A DNA stretch of 60,316 bases, taken from the NCBI GenBank assembly GCA_003569165.1, contig BGOI01000010.1, positions 1 to 60,316 on the forward strand. Reading direction: 5' to 3'. This document shows positions 1 to 9,798 of this stretch, one piece after another. Within the stretch, counting starts at the first letter, position 1, and each line of letters begins with the position of its first letter. The stretch comes from Opitutia bacterium. GTDB taxonomy: Bacteria; Verrucomicrobiota; Verrucomicrobiia; Opitutales; UBA953. The notes under the pieces are model-generated. The model was not told the origin of the DNA. It saw only the letters and a program-made list of their open reading frames with translations, and searched no databases. The position numbers were made by a program, and so were the translations under genes.

Positions 1-1270
1 CTGAATTCGTCGGTCTCGCCGTAGATCTGGCCGCCCTTGGCGCCGCCGCCGGCCATCCACATGGAGAAGCAGCGCGGGTGGTGGTCGCGACCGTAGTTCT
101 CCTTAGTGAGTCCGCCCTGGCTGTAGATCGTGCGACCGAATTCTCCACCCCAGACGATGAGGGTGTCGTCGAACATCCGCGCTGCTTAAGGTCCTCGATG
201 AGGGCGTGGCACGGTTGGTCGATGTCCTTGCACTGGCTGGGCATGCGGCCGCTGACGTTGGAGTGTGGTCCCAGTTGTTGTGGTAGATCTGGACGAAGCG
301 CACGCCACGTTCGACGAGACGGACGGGCATCACACGCTGTTGGCGAAGCTGCCGCGCTTGCGGGCTTCCTCGCCGTAGAGCTTGAAGATATGTTCGGTTC
401 CTTGGCGAGGTCGGTCAGTTCGGGCACCGAGGCCTGCATGCGGAAGGCCATCTCGTATTGCTTGATGCGGTGTGGGTTTCGGGTCCCCACCGTCTCGTAG
501 TTGAGGCGGTTGAGTGATTAATGCCGTCGATGGTCTGCTTGCGCATGTCGTCGGGCACGCCGGGCGGGTTATTGATGAACAGGATGGGGTCGCCCTTGCT
601 GCGGAATGACACGCCGGCGTGTTCGCCCGGCAGGTAACCGCTGGACCAACAGGCGGCTGGAGATCGCCTGCTCCTGGTCGCGATTGGTCGGGGTCGCGAT
701 GAGCACCACGAAGTTCGGCAGGTTATTATTTCGGAGCCAGGCCATAGGAAGCCCAAGAGCCGAGGCAGGGACGGCCGGTGATCTGGTTGCCGGTCTGCAT
801 GGCGCAGATGGCGGGCTCGTGGTTAATCGCCTCGGTGTTGAGGGAGCGCATCCAGCAGATATCGTCCGCGTTCTTGCCGAGGTTCGGCAGGAGGTCCGAG
901 TTCAACACATCCCGCATTGGCCGAACGGGAGAAGTTATACTTCGACGGCGCGATAGGGAAGCGGGTCTGGCCGCTCGTCATCGTCGTGAGGCGCTGGCCG
1001 TTGCGGATGCTGGGGTGGCAGGTCCTTGTCGTACATCTCCTTCATCTGCGGCTTGTAGTCGAAGAGGTCCATCTGGGCGGGTCCGCCGACCATGTGGAGG
1101 TAGATGACGCGCTTGGCCTTGGGAGGTGCTGCGTGCTGATCGCGCCCGGCGCCGCATGGGCGGGGAGCGACCGAGCAGGCTGGTCAGCGCGGCGGCGCCG
1201 AGGGCGTTGGCGCCGTGCCGAGGAAGCGGCGCCGGGTTTGGAGGGAGTTCCACTCGTGGAGGATGGACAT
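1..1270 (-). CDS. DUF1501 family secreted protein, C-terminus beyond left edge, multiply frameshifted
   Basis: The ATG at 1270 opens [18 protein letters not shown], a twin-arginine-like leader usual for DUF1501 proteins. Going downstream in changing frames I see [18 protein letters not shown] (about 1100-1050), [19 protein letters not shown] and [13 protein letters not shown] (about 860-740), [16 protein letters not shown] (about 600-550), [15 protein letters not shown] (about 315-270), and [17 protein letters not shown] at the edge. These are the family landmarks in the right order. DUF1501 proteins belong to the alkaline phosphatase/sulfatase-like fold and usually accompany a PSD1 partner, here the gene ending just upstream. 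At least six frame changes in 1.27 kb mean no continuous reading frame. Sequencing error and true decay are both possible; I favour error because other genes in the window show homopolymer indels. Confidence 0.8.
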
Positions 1271-1275
1271 GGCTT

Positions 1276-4200
1276 TTATTGTTAAGGATTTCGTCGAGGT
1301 GAGGAGCTGGCTGCAGACATCGTCCAGGCGGCCAGTTCGGACTTGGGAGTTTCTCGTCGGACTTCGAATCGCCAACTCCGAGGAGCGCAGCGGCGTCGCG
1401 GGCTGGGCGACGTAATGCGCGCGCAGCTTGCCGAGGCTGTCCGTCAGGATCGCCGTCTCGGCCGGCTTCAGCGACGGCTGAGCAGACGGAGGGCGGCGGC
1501 GTTGAGGCGGGCGACGTCGTCGCCGCCAGCCTGCAGGGTGTGCTGGGCGAGGACGCGCGAGGCTTCGACGTACTGCGGGTCGTTGAGCATCACCAGGGCC
1601 TGTAGGGGCGTGTTGGTGCGGTCGCGGCGGACGCAGGAGACTTCACGCGAGGGCGCGTTGAAGAGTCGAGGCTCGCGGGCGGGGCCATGCGACGCCAATA
1701 GTTGTAGAGCGAGCGGCGGTAGAGGTTCTCGCCCGAGTCGGGCTTGTAGACCTGGATGCCCACGGCCGACGACTCCAGATATTTTCCGGTTGGTAGGGTT
1801 GGTGCCCGGGCCGCCCATGCGGGCGACAGCGTGCCGCTGCCGCGAGGGCCTGGTCGCGGAGCATCTCGGCATCCATGCGGAAGCGCGGGCCGCGGCTGAG
1901 GAGGGAGTTGTCGCGGTCCTTCTCGATCTTCTCCTTGGTGTTGATCGCGGCTTGGCGGTAGGTCGCGCTGGTCAGGAGCTGCTTGTAGAAACGTTTCACG
2001 TCCCAGCCGTGCGTGCGGAAGTCGATCGCCAGCCAGTCGAGGAGCTCAGGGTGGGAGGGCAGGCTGCCCATGATGCCGAAGTCCTCGGAGGTCTTGACGA
2101 GTCCGGTGCCGAAGAGTTCCTGCCACATGCGGTTGACGGTCACGCGTGTGGTCAGCGGATTGGCATCGCTGAGGATCCACTTGGCTAGCCCGAGGCGATT
2201 GCGCGGGGGCGTCGGCGGGGAGCTTGCCGAGGGCAGAGGGAATCTCGGCCCGACGGCGTCGCCCTTCTTGTCATAGGCGCCACGGATCAGGATGTTGGCC
2301 ATCGCCGGGCTATCCATCTTCTCTTCCTGCACGTGGGTCATCGGGCTGCGACCGCGGATCATGGTCTGCTCGGCGGTCAGTTTCGCGACGGCGTTCGAGG
2401 CGAGCTTGAACGGTTCGTGGCGGTTGAGGAGGAAATGTTCGCGTAGGGCTTCCTTCTGCTGGGCGTTGGGCTTGCCGGCCAGCGACTGACGCAGGGTGCC
2501 GAGCTTGGCGAGCGTCGTCACCTCGCTCGGGTCAAGCGCGCGGGCGTAGAGGAAGACGTCCTGGATTGCCCCGTGGAAGGGCTCGCTCTCGCTGCGCTGG
2601 CCGATGCGTGTCGGGGTGGCAGCTTTCGTGTCGGTCTTAAGCTTATCGACTTCGCCACGGTCTCGGCGAGGACTCCGTTGACGTAAATCTTCACGCCGGC
2701 GGCTTTGCCGCTGCCGTCGTAGGTCATGAGGACGTGCTGGTAGGCCGTGTTAACCACGTTACGCGTGGTCACTACCTTGAGGGCGTCGTCAGGCCACTTG
2801 CTGATGATATAGACGCCGAGGTTGCGGCCGGATTGGAAGAAGTTCCAGCCTTGGGCGCTCTTCGGGTCGTCCATCCGAGCGATGAATCGCACGGTGCCTT
2901 CGACCTTGTCGGCCTTGATCCAGGCGGCGGCGGAGAATGCTTGCTTGGTGCCGAAGTCGCCGGCGGCGCCGAGGACGAGATGCGAACCCTTCTTGAAGAC
3001 TGGCGCCGGACCGATCTTGCCGGCCTTGTTCCAAGTCACGGGCTCGCCTGCGGCGGTGGTGCCGGCCGGGATGCCAGTGCCTTCGTTGAGGGCGAGGCGG
3101 GAGATGAGTCCCTTGGACGGGATGTCTGCATCAAGGTCGGCGGGCTTGGCCGTCGTGAACCACTGTTCGAAGAGTGGCGTGCCGAGTTTGCGGGCCGCGG
3201 CGACCTGTTCGTTGCCCTTGGCGATCTCGGCGGGCAGGACGTTCCAGCGCGGACGGTCGGCGTCGGTCGGGAGGTAGAGCACGGGGCCCTTGCCGTCCTT
3301 CACGTTGCCATCGAGGCCGCCTTGGGTGGTGTTCCGGAAGAAGGCAGACATCGCGTAGAAGTCCTTCTGCGAGAACGGGTCGAATTTATGGTCGTGGCAC
3401 TGGGCGCAGTTGGTGGTCAGGCCGAGGTAGACCCAGCCCATGGTCTGCACGCGGTCGGCGGCGTAGTTGGCGAGGTTCTCTTCGACGATCGTGCCGCCTT
3501 CGTTGGTCGTCGGGTTGCAGCGTTGGAGACCGGTGGCGATACGCTGCTCTTCGGTCGGGTTAGGGAGGAGGTCGCCGGCGAGCTGCTCGAGCGTGAACTG
3601 GTCGAAGGGCTGGTTGCGGTTGAACGACTTCACGACCCAGTCGCGGTAGGGCCACATCTCGCGATAGGCGTCAAAGTGTAGGCCGTGCGAGTCGGCGTAG
3701 CGGGCGGCGTCGAGCCAGTAGCGGGCGCGGTGTTCGCCGTAGGCCGGCAAGGCCATCAGTTCGTCGATGAGCGCGGAGAGCTGCGCATCGCTGAGGCGGG
3801 CGCCGTCCTTGGGCAGGTGCTTGGCGAGGAGGGCGGGCGAAGGCGGTAGGCCGGTGACGTCGAGGCTGACGCGGCGGATGAGCGTGGCGGCGTCGGCTTC
3901 GGGCGCGGGCTTCAGGCCGGCGACGTCGAGTCGGGTGCGGACGAACTGGTCGATCGGGTTCTTGGCCCAGCTGTCATTGGAAGTCTTCGGCAGCGGTGCC
4001 TTCTGCGGAGCGACGAGGGACCAGTGCGGCTGCCAAGGGGCGCCTTGTTCGATCCAGCGGCGGACGAGGGCAATCTGGTCCGGCAGCAGTTTCTTATGCG
4101 TCTCGGGCGGAGGCATGATTTCGTCCTCGTCCTTGGAGAGCATGCGCTGGAAGAGGGTGCTCTTGTCTGGCTGGCCCTTGATGACGGTCGGCGGCTCTTC

Positions 4201-4410
4201 ATGCCCCTTCTTATCGATGCGTGGCGCGAAGAAGCCCGCTTCGGTGTCGAGGCGCAGGCCGACCTTACGGGTGCCAGGATCCGGGCCGTGGCAGTGGAAG
4301 CAGTTTTCGGCGACGATCGGGCGGATGTCGCGGTTGAACTCGACTTTCTCCTCGGCCGCAAAGGACGTGGTTACGAGGAAGGGCAGGAGCGCCAAGAGGG
4401 GATTACGCAT
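1276..4410 (-). CDS. PSD1-type protein (PSCyt-DUF1549-LamG-DUF1553), frameshifted in C-terminal half
   Basis: Starts [19 protein letters not shown], a clean signal peptide; a TTG at 4431 would extend it by seven residues. Domains in order: a cytochrome-like segment with heme motif CFHCH (about residues 37-41) and a GLRLDTEAG tail; DUF1549 (about 120-370, with [13 protein letters not shown] and a second CAQCH); a LamG/concanavalin-like insertion (about 450-620, ending near [12 protein letters not shown]); then DUF1553 ([37 protein letters not shown]). The frame is intact to about 2660, shifts once there, runs cleanly to about 1860, and is then broken several more times. The exact stop is unclear; the end is placed just before the downstream DUF1501 start. 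Family members are periplasmic proteins of PVC bacteria found with DUF1501 and sulfatase genes; the biochemical role is unproven. Confidence 0.83.
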
Positions 4411-4513
4411 GGGGAATGGTATCTTGAACAAAAGGGGTTAACGGGAAAGGGGAAGCCGGATTCGGCCTTTATCCATGTAAGAGTAGGGGCTAGGGCGGTT
4501 TGTTCCCCTCCTA

Positions 4514-4526
4514 GGTATTAAATACC
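4514..4526. promoter_or_regulatory. Perfect palindrome GGTATTAAATACC upstream of PSD1 gene
   Basis: A 13-bp perfect dyad lies in the 139-bp gap between the sulfatase stop at 4550 and the PSD1 start at 4410, about 104 bp upstream of that start. It is AT-rich in a GC-rich setting, so it could be an operator or part of a promoter. No other copy was noticed in the window. Confidence 0.3.
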
Positions 4527-4549
4527 ACCCGACTGACGGACGGATTAGC

Positions 4550-6499
4550 TCAGAATTCCCAGCGGCGGGGAGCGCCTTGGGCAGGGGTCAAGACGATGTC
4601 GTCGAGGTCGACCGCTGCTGAGCCGGCGGGCAGGTGGAGGCGTAGGATGCTCGTGGTCTGCTTGGCTTCAATGTCCACACTGATCGTCTGCCAGACGGCT
4701 TCACCGGAGGTCCGGTAGGGCACGGAGAGTATCTCGGCACCGCCCGCGGCGCCCAGGAGGGCGATGCGTCCTTCGCCGGCCTGCGGGGCGCGGAGCTTGA
4801 AGGTGAGCTTGGCCTTGCCGGCGGTCAGGCCGGCGCCGACGCCGAGGAAGGAGTCAGCCCCCTTGGACTCGATGTGCAGGGCGCCTTCGACGACCGAAGC
4901 CTTGCCGGCGCGGTTCTTCCAGCCGCCGGGGAGATCGTCCGGTGTGAGGGCCTTCTTCGGTGCGGCCGCCTTGGGCGCGGCCTTACCGAAGTTGGAATTC
5001 AATTTCGGGATAACCGCTTCGGTGTCCTTGAGGAAATCGGTGATGAGTCCGTTGAGTTCCTTCGCGAGCTCGGGCTTCTCCTTGGCGAGGTTACGGCGTT
5101 CGCCGAGGTCGTTCTTCAGGTCGTAGAGTTCGAGGTCGTCGGATCCGTCATCATTGCGCGCATAGAAGCGGAGGAGCTTCCAGTCGCCCTTGCGTACGTA
5201 GGTGCCGGCGTAGAAACCGTCCATGACGGAGTCACGCGTGGCGTTCCCGTGCGGGAAGTGGCAGAAGACACGGTCGCGGGGCGAATCGCCGCCGAGCAGG
5301 GCCTTCGACTGGTCGTGGCCGTCGAGCTTGATGCCATCATGTGGCTTCAGGCCTACGAACGAGAGCAGCGTCGGGTAGAAATCGACGGTTTGGAAAAGGA
5401 TGTCGCTGGTCGCGCCGGCCTTGGCCTTGCCAGGCCAGGCGAAGATGAACGGCTCACGGGTGCCGCCTTCGTAGAGCGAGGCCTTGCCGCTGCGGAGCGG
5501 GAGGTTGCTGGTCGCCGGGATGTCGGCGTAGCCTTCGGGGTCGGTCTTCTTGGGCGGGTAAGCGTAGCCACCGTTATCGGAATAGAACACGATGATCGTG
5601 TTGTCGGCGATGCCGGCGTCGTCGACGGCCTGCAGGATTCGGCCGATGCCGTCGTCGAGGGATTTCACCATCGCGGCGTAAAGGGCGTTGTGCTGCGGGT
5701 TCTTCGGGTCGGCCTTGGCCTTGAAGTGCTCGATGTAGTCCGGGCGGGCGTTCCACGGAGAATGGACCGAGAAGGCCCAGTAGTTCAGGTAGAATGGTTT
5801 ATCCTTATGGGCGGCGATATATTTCGCGGCTTCCTTGGACATACGGTCCTCGATGTTCACGCCGACATCGTCCGTGATCGTGGGGTCCTTGATGAATTTC
5901 CACGGAGCAAGGTAACCTCCGCCAGGGCCAGGCGCCTTGGGCGTGTGCGGCCAGTCCAGGTCGAAGCCTTGGTCTTTGGGTTCGTAACGCTCCTCTGGCT
6001 TCAGGTTGTGTCCAAGGTGCCACTTGCCGAAGTGTGCGGTCGAATAGCCGGCTTCTTTGAGCGCTTCGGCGAGGGTGAAATATTCCGTCTTCAGGCGGGA
6101 GACGCTGTTGGCGACGAGCACGCGGGACTTCGGGCCATCCTTGACGAGTTCCTTGTTCAGGAAGATCGGATTGATGTGGCAGACCGGCGCGGTGATACCA
6201 GTGCGCGCTGGGTATTGGCCGACGAGGATGCTCGAGCGCGTCGGCGAACAGAGCGGGCTGGCAGCGTAGGCCTGCGTGAAGCGGGTGCCGCGCTTGGCCA
6301 GACGGTCGATGTTCGGGGTCTCGTAGAATGTGCTGCCGAAGCAGCCGAGGTCATGGGCGCCAAGGTCGTCGGCGAGGATGAAGATCACGTTCGGCTTGTC
6401 GGCGGCGAGGGCCGCGAGCGGGGCGAGGAGGATGGACAAGAAGGTTGACCAGTTGACCAGTTGGCCGGTGGGCCAGAAGGAGCGTCGTAGGGGCAGCAT
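4550..6499 (-). CDS. Secreted sulfatase with C-terminal accessory domain
   Basis: 649-aa type I (formylglycine) sulfatase, predicted to hydrolyse sulfate esters on a glycan in the periplasm or outside the cell. After a hydrophobic leader the metal-binding strand KPNVIFILADDLG (residues 35-47) appears. The formylglycine motif is C84-S-P-T-R with the GQYPARTG turn after it. Later landmarks are GYSTAHFGKWHLGHN and the second metal site VFYSDNGGYAYPP. Residues from about 510 on (KAAAPKKALTPDDLPGGW onward) form an extra beta-rich tail resembling a carbohydrate-binding module. The ATG at 6499 gives a long n-region partly encoded by a GTTGACCA tandem repeat; a TTG at 6439 would give a more ordinary leader (MSILLAPLAALAA). 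First of a run of five sulfatase genes; 25 bp separate it from the next. Confidence 0.95.
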   Translation of the reverse strand: MLPLRRSFWPTGQLVNWSTFLSILLAPLAALAADKPNVIFILADDLGAHDLGCFGSTFYETPNIDRLAKRGTRFTQAYAASPLCSPTRSSILVGQYPARTGITAPVCHINPIFLNKELVKDGPKSRVLVANSVSRLKTEYFTLAEALKEAGYSTAHFGKWHLGHNLKPEERYEPKDQGFDLDWPHTPKAPGPGGGYLAPWKFIKDPTITDDVGVNIEDRMSKEAAKYIAAHKDKPFYLNYWAFSVHSPWNARPDYIEHFKAKADPKNPQHNALYAAMVKSLDDGIGRILQAVDDAGIADNTIIVFYSDNGGYAYPPKKTDPEGYADIPATSNLPLRSGKASLYEGGTREPFIFAWPGKAKAGATSDILFQTVDFYPTLLSFVGLKPHDGIKLDGHDQSKALLGGDSPRDRVFCHFPHGNATRDSVMDGFYAGTYVRKGDWKLLRFYARNDDGSDDLELYDLKNDLGERRNLAKEKPELAKELNGLITDFLKDTEAVIPKLNSNFGKAAPKAAAPKKALTPDDLPGGWKNRAGKASVVEGALHIESKGADSFLGVGAGLTAGKAKLTFKLRAPQAGEGRIALLGAAGGAEILSVPYRTSGEAVWQTISVDIEAKQTTSILRLHLPAGSAAVDLDDIVLTPAQGAPRRWEF

Positions 6500-6524
6500 G
6501 GAAGTAGGGGTAGAGGTAGGGCGA

Positions 6525-7880
6525 TCAGTGGGGGAGGCCTTTCAGGTCGGCGGGCATCACTTTGTCGTCCTTGGCGAGTTGAGCGTCGAGCAGGGTGAGC
6601 ATCTCCTTGAGCTTGTCGGGTCGAGTGGCGGCAAGGTCGGTCTTCTCGTAGGGGTCTTGGCCGAGATCGAAGAGCTGTGGGGCGCCCTTCTTCATGCGGA
6701 TGACCTTCCAGTCTCCGTGGAGCAGAGCCTGGCCTTGGGAGTGGGCGATGTAGATCGTACGGTCGGCCGGCTTGGCTTCGTCGCCGCGGATGACCTTCCA
6801 GCGGTCGAGTCCATCCCACTGCGGGTCTTTCTCCGGGAGGAAGCCGACGAGTCCGGCGAGGGTCGGCAGCCAGTCGCCGACGTAAAGCGGGGCGGAGACC
6901 TTGCCGGGCTTCAGCGTGCCGGGCTGGTTGGCGAACGCGCACACGCGGATGCCGCCCTCGAAGAGCGTGTTCTTCTGGCCGCGGAGCGGGTCGTTCTCGC
7001 TGTTGAAAGGCGAATCCGGGACCGTGCCGGCGTAGGCGTTCTGGAGGCCTTCGATGCCGCCGTTGTCGGAGGTGAAGACGATGAGGGTCTTCTCGCGCTG
7101 GCCAGTGCGCTCCAGCGCGGCGACGAACGCGCCGACCTTGGCGTCGAGCTGGGAGACCATCGCCGCCATGCGCAGCCGGGATTCATGCTTCACCGGGTCG
7201 TCGTGGAATTTCACGCCGTCGTAGGTCTTCTTGTGTTCGGCGGGCGCGTCGACGGGCGTGTGGACCGCGTGGAAGGGCACGTACATGAACCACGGCTGGT
7301 CCCCGCCTTGCGTGATCCGCTTCAAGGCTTCGGCGGCGACGAGTTCGGTGGCGTTGCCCTCTTCGTGGAAGAGCTTGCCGTCGCGATGCCAGGTGTCCTC
7401 GTAGGGATTGCCTTTGCGGTACTTGTGCGTCCAGGGATCGGCCGCGCCGGTGAGCGTGCCGTAGCTCGAGTCGAACCCGTAGGCATTCGGAATCCATTCG
7501 GGTCGGGCACCGAGGTGCCACTTGCCACTCAGATGGGTGCGATAACCGGCGGCCTTAAGCGCGGAGGCGAGGGAGAGGGTGCCGAGGGGCATCGCACGCA
7601 GGTTGCTCGGGCTGAGCGCCTGCGGGCCGAAGCGGCCGGGGCAACGTCCGCTCATGAGGGCCGTACGGGTCGGCGTGCAGACGGGCTGGACGTAATGACG
7701 ATCGAGTTCGCGGCCTTCGCGCACGAGCTTGTCCATGTGCGGGGTCTTGCCGAAGCCGCCATGCCAGCCGACGTCGGACCAGCCGAGGTCGTCGGCGACG
7801 ATGAGCAGGATGTTCGGGCGCTCCGCGGCGACGAGGGGCGACAGCGCGAGCAGGCAGGCGAGGAGGGCGCGAGCGATCAT
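6525..7880 (-). CDS. Secreted sulfatase
   Basis: 451-aa type I sulfatase with signal peptide MIARALLACLLALSPLVAA. The metal-binding strand is RPNILLIVADDLGW (21-34), the formylglycine motif C68-T-P-T-R followed by SGRCPGRFG, the substrate/metal region YRTHLSGKWHLGARPEW, and the second metal site VFTSDNGGIEG. The length is typical for a single-domain arylsulfatase-like enzyme with no accessory domain. No Shine-Dalgarno motif precedes the ATG; the sequence just upstream is ACCCC. It lies between two other sulfatases with gaps of 25 and 63 bp, so co-transcription is likely. Substrate cannot be assigned from the sequence. Confidence 0.95.
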   Translation of the reverse strand: MIARALLACLLALSPLVAAERPNILLIVADDLGWSDVGWHGGFGKTPHMDKLVREGRELDRHYVQPVCTPTRTALMSGRCPGRFGPQALSPSNLRAMPLGTLSLASALKAAGYRTHLSGKWHLGARPEWIPNAYGFDSSYGTLTGAADPWTHKYRKGNPYEDTWHRDGKLFHEEGNATELVAAEALKRITQGGDQPWFMYVPFHAVHTPVDAPAEHKKTYDGVKFHDDPVKHESRLRMAAMVSQLDAKVGAFVAALERTGQREKTLIVFTSDNGGIEGLQNAYAGTVPDSPFNSENDPLRGQKNTLFEGGIRVCAFANQPGTLKPGKVSAPLYVGDWLPTLAGLVGFLPEKDPQWDGLDRWKVIRGDEAKPADRTIYIAHSQGQALLHGDWKVIRMKKGAPQLFDLGQDPYEKTDLAATRPDKLKEMLTLLDAQLAKDDKVMPADLKGLPH

Positions 7881-7943
7881 GGGGTCAGGCGAAGTTAGTC
7901 GCCCGCCGTCGGGTGGACAGGCTTTTTTATGAGGATATGCGAA

Positions 7944-9743
7944 TCAGCGGCCGAAGTCCGCGACGTCGGCCGGCCCTTGGACGGGGCGGAGTTCGATCGA
8001 GCGGAGGCGCAGGCCATCGGCCTGGTCGCCGAGATGGAAGCGAACTTGGATGGCCTGGCCGTCGACGGGCAGGGGGATGTTCTGCTCGGAGGCGCCGGCG
8101 GGAATCACGAATCGCACGAGGTTGGCGGGCAGGAAGTCGGGCTGGTCCTTGGTGCGCCAGCTGAGCGAGCCGTTGGTTGCGACCTGGGCGTCGGCCTTGA
8201 TGAGCGCCGTCACGGGGCCTTTCAGCGCCAGGCCGGTCTTGGCGAGGAAAGGCTTGGCGTTCTTGGCGGCCTTGGGGTCGGCGGTGACCGACAGGGCTCC
8301 GTCCTTGGTCGCGATCGTGCCATTGCGGGCGAACCACCCTTGCGCGGCGCCGGCGGGCTCGTTCTTGCGCGGCGCGGCGGAGGAGGCGGTGATGACACCG
8401 TGTTCGGCGAACATGCCTTCATGATGCGGATCCAAGCTCGTGGGCAGGCCGGGCGGCGTGAGGGTGTCGCTCCAAGCCTTGAGCGCCGCGCGGAGGCGCG
8501 CCACGATCTCCGGCCGGGCCTTGGCCTGATCCTTGGCGAGGTTCTCTCCGTCGGCCGTCGTCACGTCGAACAGCATCTCCTCGCGGTCGCCGAGGCGGAC
8601 GAGTTTCCAGGGGTGCTCCAGCACCGCAGCCTGTGAGCCCCAGCGCCAGAAGAGACTTTCATGCGGCGCACCGGTATTCTGTCCGGCGGCGAAGGGCGCG
8701 AGATCCGTACCGTCGAGTTCCGGGGCTTTCGGCAGGCCCGCGGCGGCCACGGCCGTGGCGGCGACGTCGAGGCTGCTGACGGGCTGATCGTAGACTTTGC
8801 CGGAGGGGAGGCGGGCGGGCCAGGTGACCACGAAAGGCGTACGGATGCCGCCTTCGCTCAGCATGCCTTTCTGGCCGATGAGCGGCGTGTTGAGCGAGCC
8901 ATCCCAGGCTTTGCCGAGGGGTGCGCCGTTGTCGCCGATGAAGACGATGAGCGTGTTCTGATCCTGACCGGTCGCCTTGAGCTTAGCGCGCAGCTGGCCG
9001 ATGCCTTCGTCCATTGCCGCCATCATCGCCAAAGCCTGGCGACGTTCCTTGGGCAGATGGGCGGGCGTCTTGGAGAACCACGGTTCCGGGGACTCGAGCG
9101 GGACGTGCGGGGCGTAGTACGCGAGGTAGAGGAAGAACGGCTGCTCGGGCTTAGCGGTGCGGCGATCGAGGAAGGACAGGGCGGCTTCGGTCTGTACGAC
9201 GACGCGAAAGCGGGTGTCAGCGACGCCATGCGGAGCGTCCGCGAAGGGTTTGCCCTGGAGGTCGTGCGAGGCAAGGTATTGCTTCATTTCCCCCCGGAAG
9301 TACTCGTCGAAGCCCTGAGCGTGCGGCATGTGCTCCTTGGAGACGCGCAGGGCCTTGTCGCCTTTCTTTCCGCCGACCAGGTCGAGGTGCCACTTGCCGA
9401 CTTGTCCGGTGACGTAGCCGGCGGCCTTGAGGCGTTCGGCGATGGTCAACTGTTCAAGAGGGAGCGGGCCCTTGTTATTATCTTCGACGCCGAAGCGCTG
9501 TTGGTAACGTCCGGTGAGCACGCCGGCGCGCGAGGGGACGCATTGCGGCGCGCTGACGTAGCCGCGCGTGAAGCGCACGCCTTCGCGCGCCATCGCGTCG
9601 AGGTTCGGCGTGCGGATGTCCTTGTCCGAGCCTTGGACGCCAAGATCCGCCCAGCCGTGGTCATCCGAATAGATCAGGATGATGTTCGGCTTGTCCGCCG
9701 CGACGGCCGCGAGCGGGGCGAGGAGGCAGGCGAGGAGGCGCAT
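7944..9743 (-). CDS. Secreted sulfatase with C-terminal accessory domain
   Basis: 599-aa type I sulfatase. Signal peptide MRLLACLLAPLAAVAA is followed by KPNIILIYSDDHGWADLG, in which the usual ADD is replaced by SDD, as seen in several sulfatase subfamilies. The formylglycine site is C68-V-P-S-R with AGVLTGRYQQRFG; further landmarks are GYVTGQVGKWHLDLVGG and VFIGDNGAPLGKAWDG. The catalytic domain ends near residue 430. A tail of about 150 residues (APRKNEPAGAAQGWFARN to ELRPVQGPADVADFGR) is beta-rich and similar in kind to the tail of the 4550-6499 sulfatase, perhaps a carbohydrate-binding module. Third in the five-sulfatase run. Confidence 0.95.
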   Translation of the reverse strand: MRLLACLLAPLAAVAADKPNIILIYSDDHGWADLGVQGSDKDIRTPNLDAMAREGVRFTRGYVSAPQCVPSRAGVLTGRYQQRFGVEDNNKGPLPLEQLTIAERLKAAGYVTGQVGKWHLDLVGGKKGDKALRVSKEHMPHAQGFDEYFRGEMKQYLASHDLQGKPFADAPHGVADTRFRVVVQTEAALSFLDRRTAKPEQPFFLYLAYYAPHVPLESPEPWFSKTPAHLPKERRQALAMMAAMDEGIGQLRAKLKATGQDQNTLIVFIGDNGAPLGKAWDGSLNTPLIGQKGMLSEGGIRTPFVVTWPARLPSGKVYDQPVSSLDVAATAVAAAGLPKAPELDGTDLAPFAAGQNTGAPHESLFWRWGSQAAVLEHPWKLVRLGDREEMLFDVTTADGENLAKDQAKARPEIVARLRAALKAWSDTLTPPGLPTSLDPHHEGMFAEHGVITASSAAPRKNEPAGAAQGWFARNGTIATKDGALSVTADPKAAKNAKPFLAKTGLALKGPVTALIKADAQVATNGSLSWRTKDQPDFLPANLVRFVIPAGASEQNIPLPVDGQAIQVRFHLGDQADGLRLRSIELRPVQGPADVADFGR

Positions 9744-9798
9744 GGGACGGAAGAGGCGTGGGTGTTGAAATAGGCGAGGTCAACATCCGAGGATGACC

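Noticed and set aside
1-1270. Genuine pseudogene status for the frameshifted genes
   Set aside because: Homologous sequence is preserved on both sides of each break with no internal decay, and several breaks are repaired by one homopolymer base. Sequencing error is simpler, though not proven.
4874-6448. Long plus-strand open frame (over 500 codons) opposite a sulfatase gene
   Set aside because: GC-rich codon bias leaves the opposite strand open. The encoded protein has no recognisable motifs, and the minus strand carries a complete sulfatase.
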